In this document: piece by piece, positions 24,725 to 34,418 of the stretch
Layout: each line of letters begins with the position of its first letter
How positions within the stretch are numbered: position 1 is the stretch's first letter
Assembly: GCA_015499995.1 (NCBI GenBank)
Contig: JADNRV010000001.1
Location: 1,178,001 to 1,242,000, forward strand
DNA from: Flammula alnicola
Lineage: Eukaryota > Basidiomycota > Agaricomycetes > Agaricales > Strophariaceae
Direction: 5' to 3'
DNA length: 64,000 bases
Notes under the pieces: model-generated
Database searches by the model: none
The model's input: the letters and a program-made list of their open reading frames with translations, nothing else
What the model was told of the DNA's origin: nothing
Program-made: the position numbers and the translations under genes

Positions 24725-25552
24725 CTAGCTGTGACCCGTGCGTTGCACGGTGCTATCGATTATTCAGATAATCCAGAGCGGTGTGGATTTGCTAAGCGGT
24801 ATGGTTTTCCGGGACAAAGGTCAACTTCTAACAATCGTACACAACTCTGACCATTTATGGCAGAAGTAGCCACTTGTCATCAATGATCGATCTCATTCAT
24901 ACGTTTTGACCTCTTATCATCGTCAGAAAATTAGCAAAAAATTCCAATTTCTGAAAACTGAGGACTCTGCTCGACGGAGCACCGATGAGATATTCGACCT
25001 CGAGAAAGACGCGCCAGAAAATCGCGGCTTGCTGGCGTGCAAAACGCCGCAGAAGCCAGAGCCCCACGTGAGAAAAATGTTTTCAAACATGTTATGGACT
25101 AGCGCATCTCCTGAATCAGAATTGCTTAAAGTTGTACTTACATAGGTTACTGTACTGGTCGGCTTGGTCCACTGGAGAAATCTCTTCATATATTTAGGAA
25201 CCCTGAGTTGGAGGTGCATGTACTAATGACAGCCTGGGTTATGAATCGGGACTGGCAGAATGACTATAGTATCCCACTCACATTTGCATCGTAAGCGGCT
25301 CGGCAAAAGAAGTGGAGCACTGAATGCCTTACGTAAGCGGATGCTGATGCCAAACATATAAACAGCAGAAGAACGCGCCCCTGCACCTGAAAGCTCTCGA
25401 CGATCTCAAATTCTTAGCTGCAAGAGGATGAAGAAACCTCCGAAGCTCCCTTTTAGTGCCAAAAAACCCAGCTTAAGCTGAAATTTCGGCGTCGCAAGCG
25501 ATTCTGACACGATGGGTACGCGTGGGAAACTTAGCGCGAATATAGATATAGA
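24725..25552 (-). mobile_element. Non-autonomous Helitron, copy A (downstream member of tandem pair)
   Basis: Read on the minus strand it begins TCTATATCTATATTCGCGC at 25552 and ends CTAG at 24725. Just before the end is a short GC-rich hairpin, CCGTGC-loop-GCACGG (plus-strand 24736-24750). The 3' base outside is T. TC at the start, CTRR at the end preceded by a hairpin, and no target duplication are the Helitron hallmarks. The 828 bp body has no Rep/helicase coding. Its start abuts the CTAG of copy B directly. About 280 bp at its 5' side closely resemble copy B. Its 3' end lies 135 bp upstream of the HBS1 start codon. Confidence 0.82.
24736..24750 (-). repeat. Terminal hairpin of Helitron A
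   Basis: A six-base perfect stem (CCGTGC / GCACGG) with a 3 nt loop, 7 bases inside the CTAG end. This is the usual place for the Helitron termination hairpin. Confidence 0.75.
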
Positions 25553-26452
25553 CTAGCGCATCACCGTGCTCCGCACGGTTATTTGCTGAATCCAATATCT
25601 TGAGAGATAACATTTAGATATACATTTACATACAGTAACATGAATTAACTGGTTCAATTGTTATGCAAAAAGAATAACTGGCGCGCCGTGACGCTATTTC
25701 AACAATGCTATTCTAGGAATACTCCCAAAATCATCAAAACTCACTGCATTTGGAAACAATTGCGGCATGCTTTAAGTACCACAAGTCATTGGAAAAAGCT
25801 CATGCAACTATGCTTCGATGACAGGAGTAAGAGAGTGACTGCTTGTCAAGACAAATTTGCCACATGATCTTGTGTGAGAAGCCGCTGAGTAAAGGAATGC
25901 TATCAATGATCGATCTTGTGCTTGTACACTGTTACTTTCTCGTCATTCCACTATACTGGAAAAATATTCTTACAGAAAACAGACTGCTGTCCTGTGTAGA
26001 AAAAGGCTGCAACAGTCGTTTTATTCTCAGAACATGGAAGAGAATTGGCCACTGATGTGTAGGGAAAGGTAAGGGTGAGAACTCAGCATGGCAGACTGGG
26101 ATAGTGCACGTACTATGATACTATCCCTCGATGACAGTCATGAATTGAGACTGAGAGAGCGGCCACAGAATCCCATGGCCACTCACCGTTGGAAGCCGTT
26201 CGGCAAAAGAAGTGGAGCATTGAATGCCTTACGTAAGCGGATGCCGATGCCAAACATATAAACAGCAGAAGAATGCATCGTGGCACCTGAAAGCCGGGGA
26301 CGATCGCAAATTTGTGGCCACAGCAGGATAGAGAAACCTTCAACTCTCCGTTTTATTTCAAGAGGAACGACCTTCAGCTGAAATTTTGGCCTCGCAGGCG
26401 ATTCTGACACGATAGGTAAGCGTGAGAAACTTAGCGCGTTTAGATATATAGA
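25553..26452 (-). mobile_element. Non-autonomous Helitron, copy B (upstream member of tandem pair)
   Basis: On the minus strand it begins TCTATATATCTAAACGCGC at 26452, directly after a host A, and ends CTAG at 25553, directly followed by the TC of copy A. Its sub-terminal hairpin is ACCGTGC-loop-GCACGGT (plus-strand 25563-25579). The 900 bp body has no convincing ORF. The 5' 280 bp match copy A with scattered substitutions; the 3' part is more diverged but shares the loop-and-stem layout and an ATCAATGATCGATCT block. Its 5' end is 119 bp upstream of the RIM1 start. Confidence 0.82.
25563..25579 (-). repeat. Terminal hairpin of Helitron B
   Basis: A seven-base perfect stem (ACCGTGC / GCACGGT) with a 3 nt loop, 6 bases inside the CTAG end. 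The stem shares its core with copy A but the loop differs. Confidence 0.75.
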
Positions 26453-26571
26453 TATCACTAGGACACGAAAGTGGCTGAAGTAAATAGAGCAAAATAATGC
26501 AACGCTTTCGCGTCACTGGTGGGCTCGCGAGTCTCGTAGTATTTGACAAAAGTCGTGCGTTCTTCTAAATC

Positions 26572-27293
26572 ATGTTAGCTGCTCTCCGTGCATCTGCCTC
26601 TTCCCGGTCGTCTTTGGCGCGCGTATGTTTCCTCAGCAATCCCTTTAATGCTACATACCATACTCATGTTCTCGTTTTTCAGGGCTTTGCAACAACGCGC
26701 CCTACCAGTGACCTTGCAAAACTCACACTCATCGGCCATTTGGTAAGAGATCCAGAAGCTCGCCTGACCAAGAACGAGAAAGAATATATATCGTATGCGC
26801 AACATCCTTCGTAATAACAATACCCATACTCATGTATTCATGACTTGTGTGTGTTCAAACAGATACACTGTTGCTACCAGAAATGCCTCACTTCCACCCA
26901 ACGCTAATGGAGGTACGAAATTTCAGTCCTCTCTTATTGCATGGCCTAACCGATATGAACAGAACGTCCCCCTTCTACATCAACGTTCCACAGAATCTTA
27001 TCTTTCCAAGAGTCGACCAACAAATTCCTTCGTACTTTAAGGAAAGGCAGCAAAGTTTACGTGGAGGCCAATTTCGAATTAAGGGAGCCAGAACCAGACG
27101 CCGATCCCGCGACCCCTCAAGGACAACGCCAAATCTTCCTCAGACATGGTACGTAATTAGCAGGGCTCGAAAGATTTTCAAACATAAACCCATTAATCCG
27201 TTAGAGAACATCAACGTTATCTACTACAAGCAAGAGAATAAAGAGCCTTCCACATCCTCGGATTCCTCAGATCCTTTCACCTCTGGTTTCTGA
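26572..27293 (+). CDS. RIM1: Mitochondrial single-stranded DNA-binding protein
   Basis: SSB of mtDNA replication. The start MLAALRASASSRSSLARGF is a mitochondrial targeting peptide that spans the first intron. The OB-fold follows: DLAKLTLIGHLVRDPEARLT, EYISYTVATRNASL, ERPPSTSTFHRILSFQE, FLRTLRKGSKVYVEANFELR and ENINVIYYKQEN. The length of about 150 residues is normal. There are four introns, all GT-AG, and every junction is in frame with no indel, in contrast to HBS1 next door. The ATG lies only 119 bp from the Helitron border, so its original promoter is largely replaced or displaced. Confidence 0.9.
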
Positions 27294-27452
27294 GCATATC
27301 GTTGTGTTTCCTAGGAACCAAATTCCCCCCGTCCCTCTGGTTCGGCTTCGTTATTGAAGGGAGAATGTGGTCTGTCGAATTCACTTGGTCCTGGTGGATG
27401 TGGCAACCATTCCTAAACCCCATATGTAAGCTTAATTAAGGATTAATTATGT

Positions 27453-28281
27453 TCAAATAATTACTGTGCTTTCTCGTCGAGGAGCCATGGGTGTAGGCTG
27501 TTCTGGTACGCTCGGAGCGAAAGTTTGGCTGTTACGTCGTAACTTAGCCAGATAATCACGGACAGTCGATGCTACAAGCTGCAGTCTGTATGTCAGAATT
27601 TTTAAAAGGCCGAGATCGCAAATATCGGTACTCACGCTATGATCATCTTGCGAGGACCCAGAATAACAGGCAACAACCGCAATAGGACAACAAGGTGCAT
27701 TCTGGGTTATTCCATCTGAGTCTCCCGTGTAATCAGGTGGTGTCAAAATACTCAGACCTCTAACCATATTGGAAAAGCTACGAGTTAAGCAATTGCAATT
27801 AGCCTAGCATGAAAAAGACGCAGGAACACATACCTCCTCCATTAACTCGAAATGAGTCGCCCTGTATTCCCATTTGTATTGGTGTTTTCCCCATCGCACT
27901 CATACCTTTTTCCACGTAGAAACTTGAGTGTCCAGTTCGCTTGACGGTATTAATCATGCCTTCCAAACACGCCCAGCTGTCCAAGCTAACATCTCCGATA
28001 CCGTTCGCATCTCCCAAGTCGCCAACTGTGCATGCAAATAAGACGTGGCCAGCGATGCTTTGTATTGATATGACAAGGCCTTTTCCTTTGACATGACGAG
28101 AAGAAGCCCTAAACCTTTTGCGCAAGGATAATCCCTGAAAGCAGGTTATGAGCTACGATTCGTGATGAGGGTTTAGAGGACTCACGAGCATTACTGCATC
28201 TGAGGCAGAGAATGATTGGAACCGGTACCTCCCTTCTTCTGTCAAGGTTTGAGTGGCAAGCTCAGCATCGGTCGGTGGCAT
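27453..28281 (-). CDS. UPF0303 / DUF336 protein (YBR137W-like)
   Basis: Soluble protein of the HbpS-like DUF336 fold. The start at 28281 gives MPPTDAELATQTLTEEGRY. Exons then encode SLRKRFRASSRHVKGKGLVI, SIQSIAGHVLFACTVGDLG, SLDSWACLEGMINTVKRTGH, FYVEKGMSAMGKTPIQMGIQ and NAPCCPIAVVACYSGSSQDD, all strongly conserved in UPF0303, followed by LVASTVRDYLAKLR and a short variable tail. Five exons with small GT-AG introns; all junctions are in frame. The yeast relative has been linked to tail-anchored protein delivery, but no function can be asserted here. Divergent from PEX12 over 530 bp and convergent with RIM1. Confidence 0.83.
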
Positions 28282-28812
28282 CGTGTGCAGGCCGTTGAAC
28301 ATGTACGCGAAAATCCTATGATGGTCCAAGGCCCAACTTAATGCGAAGATAAGACAGCAGTTCGGAGCGCGAAAAGTGTTGGATTCAAGATTCAAATTGT
28401 TATTGCCTTCTCATGGAAATAGCCTGTAAACCATCCTGGCACCATGAGTCATGTCAGTGGGTAATTGTAACATGCAACGAGGCACAGATGCACTGGCATG
28501 CGTGTGTGCGTACCAAAGGCACATTGCATGATCGTCATGAAGCTTAGCCTGCAATCCTACCCTGAAATCGATGGATGAATCGCCTCAGGCTTTGGATGAG
28601 ATTTTCGAGATCTTCTGATAATCGGTATGAAGGCGAGCTCAGTTGAAAGCGCCCAATCACCAGTGGTAATTTAGCAACTCCGGTCCGTCATCCACTCCGA
28701 GTCCCGGGTATAACGGTTATTTTTGGCCGGCTTTAGCTCCTGTCGCGAGTTCTCTGGAGAATCACTGCTCATTAATCATTGACCATCCTGAAAACGACTC
28801 AGCATCCCTGAC
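28282..28812. other. Divergent intergenic region between UPF0303 gene and PEX12
   Basis: About 530 bp carrying both promoters. A minus-strand open stretch (near 28395-28560) has no support as coding. No repeat or RNA gene seen. Confidence 0.5.
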
Positions 28813-30190
28813 ATGGAATTTTTCAACGATAATGGGGCAGATCCTCTCAAACCTTCTCTGTTCGAACTCCTTGCTCAAGAACAGTTGAGGGACTTGTTGC
28901 AACCAGCATTAAAATATGTTTTGGCGGTATGTGGGCCTGTCGTCTTTATGGATTTCTCTGACTAATGAGAATGCAGGTTTTTGCCCAACGTTATCCTCGT
29001 TATCTCTTGCGTATCGTGAATCGGCACGAAGAATTCTACGCGTGTATCATGTTCGTTGTCGAGAAGCACTACCTAACAAAACATAGTAAGTACTTTAAAC
29101 AGTCTCTTGTCGAAGCACATTCACCGGTATCCTCGTAGATGCTTCATTCTCCGAGAACTTTTACGGTTTGAAACGGAGACGAAAACCCTACATAGAAACA
29201 GAAAGAGCTGCAGCGGCTGTAGGAGGCTTACCGGCCGGAGAAGCATTAAGAAATCAAGAGATTTTGCGTTCGCTGTTGTTCCTGGTTAGCAATTTCATTT
29301 TATTTGTGTTTAATCCTTAATAACCCATTGTTGTAGGTTGGTGTGCCATATATACGAGCTAAGGCTCAAGACTACTTTGAAGCATTGGGTGGTGGCCTGA
29401 GTTCCGATGTTCTGGACGAAGGGTTGGATGCACGACAAATCCAGGCACTTGCAGACGAGGCACGAATCTTTCTAATACTCGTAAATGGGATACTGTGAAG
29501 GCTGACATCCTTGCAGAGCTTCAAAGGACGATTCAGGCGCGCTTTCAAAGCACTTTATCCATACCTGAATACCACTACTGAGCTATGGTTGCTCATGTGG
29601 AATATTGCGTACCTGTTCGACAAGACACCTTCATACCGACCTTGGTTAAGTTGGATAGGAGTAGACGTACGGCGTCTCGGGATCGAAGACTTCGTACGTC
29701 AGCCATCTTCACAAAAGAATATATCTGACGAACATTTTCCTAGCGAGCTGCAAGTTTTGCAGCGCAGAAAAAGTTGTCAACGGATACGCGGCGAAGTCTG
29801 TTGGCCCGTATCCGGCGGCTCATCCTGATTTCACCACGTTTACTGTTGGACTCGCTTCGACTATTGCTACCTACAGCCATTTTTTTCGTCAAGTTCTTGG
29901 AGTGGTGGTATTCACCTGGCTCACCTGCTCGGTCGTTATCAACCTCTCCCCAAGGCCCAGCGATCCCACCACCAAGCATGCTCCCTCCACATCCCCAGGG
30001 CATTCCATTTGACAAGGGCTCCTATGGTATATGTCCGCTTTGCAAGCAAAGTATTAATAATGCTACCGCACTACCCTCTGGATATGTCTTTTGCTACCGT
30101 TGCGCTTACGACCAAGTAGAGAAGCACCAAAAATGTCCAGTGACCCTCTTGCCAGCCCGGGTATGGCAACTGAGAAAAGTAATGGTGTGA
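28813..30190 (+). CDS. PEX12: Peroxisomal RING E3 component peroxin-12
   Basis: Subunit of the PEX2-PEX10-PEX12 ubiquitin ligase/retrotranslocation complex in the peroxisomal membrane. The start MEFFNDNGADPLKPSLFELL leads to the conserved QEQLRDLLQPALKYVLAVFA, RYPRYLLRIVNRHEEFYA and ENFYGLKRRRKPY. Further exons give hydrophobic spans (ELWLLMWNIAYLFDKTPSYR; LILISPRLLLDSLRLLLPTA). The C-terminal ring is CPLCKQSINNATALP, then YVFCYRCAYDQVEKHQKCPV, which lacks several RING ligands as expected for Pex12. The junction before SFKGRFRRAF needs either a GC donor (gcacga) or an unusually short intron; the rest is standard. No indels in the domains. Confidence 0.92.
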
Positions 30191-30334
30191 TGGCGAACGC
30201 ACGTTCGTCAGGACCCTTAGGAGTAATCGATAACTATCGATTGCTGGGAACGGTTGTGGTTATTTAGATTTTATGTAGTTTTTCGGCCGCAAAATTGTGC
30301 ATTACACTGAATCTGATTTGCCTCCCAGTACGAG

Positions 30335-30340
30335 CACGTG
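30335..30340. promoter_or_regulatory. CACGTG E-box upstream of PHO81
   Basis: A perfect CACGTG palindrome, 220 bp before the PHO81 start codon. In yeast the bHLH factor Pho4 activates phosphate genes, PHO81 included, through this core. Its activity here is inferred. Confidence 0.45.
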
Positions 30341-30560
30341 TGTACGAAAATGGACTTTCGACAGAAGGTACTTCCGCGAAGACGCCGTGATTCCGAATCA
30401 GAATTATCTCTGGCAATACGAATTACAAACGACAGCAAACGACCTCCTGGATTCTTAAGCATTCCCTTTAGATATGTCTTGAAGTGGACGTCTGCATCGT
30501 ACCGTTCCTGCTCATCTATCTTTTTCTTGAAGCTGGTGACAACCCGATTGCGACCTAATC

Positions 30561-33500
30561 ATGAAGGTATTTGGCGCCACTGAACCCTAGGAAGATCATT
30601 AACTCAATCTTGCGATATAGTTTGGCAAGCAAATACAAGCTCTGCAAGTTCCGGGATGGTCCAGCTACTATCTTGACTACAAGTTCTTGAAGAAAATTAT
30701 TTCCTCGCTCGCTGCCAATCGCCCAGCATCAGAGGCAGCAGCGTTGGCATTGGGGGTTCGTCCACCTGATCATCTGATCCAGTCATCGCCGCAGCCAATA
30801 TCACAGACAACGCGTCGAAGTCCGGCAGTCTCCCCTGCTGGTAGCCCAGGACAACCCCCTTTTTTTGCAACCTCGGGACATGATCTTCAAAGGGGTCCGG
30901 ATTTTCGAGCCCACAAAGCCGCTTTCTTTTTCAAACTAGAGCGAGAGCTGGAAAAGGTGTCGTCTGATCATTTTCTATGTACATATCCGAGGTTACTGAC
31001 AGGAATATTTCCCGCAGATAAATGCATTTTATCTGCAGAAGGAAGCAGAGGTGACCTTGAGAATGGAAACTTTACTTTCAAAGCGAAGAGCTGCCGCGAT
31101 GAGAGGTATACCAGACCCGACAAACGACATGGCCCAAAATCACGTCGAATGGAGTGCGGTGGAGGAAGGGTTTCGTCTCCTGGAAAGGGACCTAGGGAAA
31201 CTTCAGGTAAGTGGACCAGTCCAACTTGTCGCTAGTAGTAATCATTATATCCCTTGCCAGCAATTTGTAGAAATCAATGCCATCGGGTTCCGCAAGATTC
31301 TGAAGAAATTCGACAAGCGCTCTACATCAACGACGAAGGAATTATATCTGGCCCGACAGGTTGATGTACAACCCGTGTTTAATCGACAGGTTTGCCTTTT
31401 TTTTTCTCATATGCGACCCTATTGTCTTAATGACATGTTGATAGCTCATCTCTGAGCTTGCTGACACTGTGGCTACATGCCTGCTAAACATCACGGACCT
31501 CTCTTCAGGGCTCAAATTCGAGGGTCCTGTTGAAAACGACATTTTCGCACAACAAATTTTGACCGAAATTACGCCACCTCCTGGTCCATTCCGCGACCTT
31601 GAAAGTAACTTCCACAAAGCTCTTGCGACGTCGGATACTAAAGCCCTCGTGGATTGCGTCCATTACTCTGATTTGCTTGCCCAGCAATCCGGCGGCAAAG
31701 GCAATGTCACTCGAATACTGTGGAATGTCATCATAGAGGCACCTCAAGATCTGGCGGATCTTATCATGGCATCACTTACGTCTCCCTTCGATTTTCAATT
31801 CATCGATGATATCAACGGACGCACCTGTTTGCATGAAGCCGCAATCGCTGGTGCTCAAAGAATGATAGCCTTATGCATTGAAAATGGCGTCCAAGTAGAC
31901 AAGAGCGATGTTTATGGCCGCACTGCTCTGCATTACGCGGCCATGAAAGGTCATTCGTCTGTCTGCGAGCAACTTTTGGACGCTCATGCCGCTCCAAATA
32001 TCCTTGATAGAGACAATTACAGCCCTCTGGTATATGCTACCTTGAAAGGCGATGTAGCTTGTGTTCGTGTCCTCTTCGAAAAGGGGAAGGTCCTCGCCCA
32101 TCCTCCAACGTCCTCAGGCGATTTCAGTCCATTATCACTCGCCGCTCAGGCAGGACACGTGGATGTCGTAATTTTGCTTCTAGAAAATGGAGCAACCTCT
32201 CTATCCAATAGCAACGGCGAATACCCTATACATCTAGCGGCTCGAGAAGGACATGCGCGGATCTGCGAACTATTGCTTCACCTCGAAGGCTGGGATACTC
32301 CGGATAAATACCATGAATGGACACCCTTATTCCACGCTGCAAGATACGGACGTGCAGAATGTGTTCGCGTTATAGTCGATGGAGGTTGTCGTGTTTCAAT
32401 CAAGGACGAACTCGGGCATTCTGCCTCTCACTACGCAGCATGGTATGGCCACCAGGCTTGCCTGGAAGTAATTCTAAATTCCACAGAAGGCTTGCCAACA
32501 GCGGCAAACATACCGCATAGATTCCCTCGGTCGCCTATATCGGATGGTACCGCACCCAGCGAATTCGAGATCGACCAGATACCATCACTCTATCTACCAC
32601 CCCCCATCATGCCCCATCGAGTCTACGGCCATAACTATTTAGTCAACGCACTCTTCGTCCAGGTATCAATTGGTCATTCTACGAAGAGGTTGAAAGAAAA
32701 TAGCGGTGTACGCCTCCATCATCGACTGATAAGCCCCTTTTTCAAAGACGAATATCTTCTTTCCACGACGCCTCTCAAGCTCGTAATGACCGCCGGTCCA
32801 CACGTGAATTCTGCTCCTTACACCATCTCTCTCCCGCAGAGAAGCGATGAAGGTTCTTTCGCTTTCCAGATCCCGTCTCTCCAGGACCTGGCATTGGAAT
32901 TCTCTGTATATCCAAATTTTGGCACGAAAACAATTGGCCGAGCTGTAGCGCTGCCTTCCATGTTTTCGGACATCGAGAACAATCAATTCTTCACCTTGCC
33001 TATTCTTGATAACAGATTGCATGTTATAGGCGAGGTAAGTTTTACTCCCTTCTTGTCCATGTCCATGTTCTTGTGTCTGAAAAATATATCTATGAATTTA
33101 GGTTGACTTTGAGATCAACATCATTGGACCATTCAAGGGCGTCACACTTGAGGTGGGAGGCGATTTGGAGACATATTGGAAGTCTACAGCCGTTGCAACA
33201 GGACAGCCAACCAGTCTGGCACCGCCCCGTCCCTCTCGCCGCCCCAATCATATTGGATCCGTACAAGCTTCGCCAGTTTACACTGCCAGTAATAATGGCG
33301 GCCAAACGTTGACCATCTCCTCTCTTCAAGGAAGCTACGTTTATGTCGTTATCCAAGTCACGCGAGATCTCCACCCAGTCCTGTATTATGACTGGTTATT
33401 ACCTGGGATCGATTTCGAGCTCGGCGTCGCAGACGTTACTTTGGCCCAATACGAGCATCTGGCTAATTCCCTAGGGAGAAACGCTGTCGAGAGAACGGAG

Positions 33501-34328
33501 GATATAACATCTTCCGATTGGGCGAAGCTATTACCTCTTGCAATGCTCTCATTAGAACATTTACTCAAGGTATTTTGCATTGCTCAAGCATTCCAGAAAG
33601 GCAACTCATTTGTCTTTTCAGATCCTTCCCCCTGATGTTAATGTACTGTTCGATCTGGCATATCCTTCAGAGGCAACGGTGCAGTCATTGAGATTGCACA
33701 AGCTTGATCTGAATGGTTTCGTGGACTCGGTTCTTCAAACCATATTCGATGTCTCCGGCCTGTTGGAACCACCTTTCACCAAGAGGAAACTTGCTTTCGC
33801 GTCTTTCTCGCCGGATGTTTGCTCAGCACTAAATTGGAAACAACCAAATTGTACGCTGACCCCACTATGACTTGCGATCTGTTCGGATGGCTAATATTTT
33901 CCAGATCCGGTATTTTTTGGGGCTATATGCGGTAATGGGAGTGGTAACTTGCCCAGCCCTACGGCTTCTGGATCAGGTAAAGAAGAAAGACGGGTATCAA
34001 GCGTCGGCGCTGCTGTTGAATTCGCCAAAGCAAATAACTTGCTCGGTCTCTTTGTTGGCGCTGACATTTTGGTGAGCATTTGTATATTTCTTCGCACCAA
34101 TTTCTTCGGGGGAACTTGGACTGAGGCGCGCCGTGATAGATTCAAGTTCCGTCTTTGCTTGATGGAATCCGTAGTGCTGAGCTCCTTATCGGCGTTTATG
34201 GGGTTTCTGAGAACCAGGCGAACCTTAGCACAGGTTCCCTGTCCCAGGCAGATAACACCACGGTAGACGCATTTGTTGTTGATGGCGCCGTTTGTTTTGT
34301 AGACAATTCTATGAGAGAATTGGCCTAA
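30561..34328 (+). CDS. PHO81: Phosphate-sensing CDK inhibitor PHO81 / NUC-2 homologue
   Basis: Regulator of the phosphate-starvation pathway. The first exon is just ATGAAG (30561-30566); the intron 30567-30620 joins it to FGKQIQALQVPGWSSYYLDY, the SPX start. The SPX domain continues (AAFFFKLERELEKI and INAIGFRKILKKFDKRS, with its basic cluster) around a Ser/Pro-rich insert. Six or so ankyrin repeats follow (for example NGRTCLHEAAIAGAQRM, YGRTALHYAAMKGHSSVCEQ and NGEYPIHLAAREGHARICEL). The C-terminal third is a glycerophosphodiesterase-like region (DVNVLFDLAYPSEATVQS, ending with RELA) that probably lacks catalysis, as in Pho81. All exons join in frame over 3.8 kb. Same direction as PEX12; convergent with the ABC gene. 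Confidence 0.93.
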
Positions 34329-34418
34329 GCGATAAGTACATTACTCCACAACCTTTACATTACAATACATGGATTTATGATATGGCATCTATTTCTTGTT
34401 CTATCCGAGTGATCCTTT

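Noticed and set aside
24906..26458. Several 60-98 codon ORFs within 24.9-26.5 kb
   Set aside because: They lie inside the non-autonomous Helitrons, do not agree between the two copies, and resemble no Rep or helicase.
28395..28560. Upstream exon (MTIMQCAFG...) for the UPF0303 gene
   Set aside because: It does not join in frame with the conserved part, and the Met at 28281 gives a normal family N-terminus.
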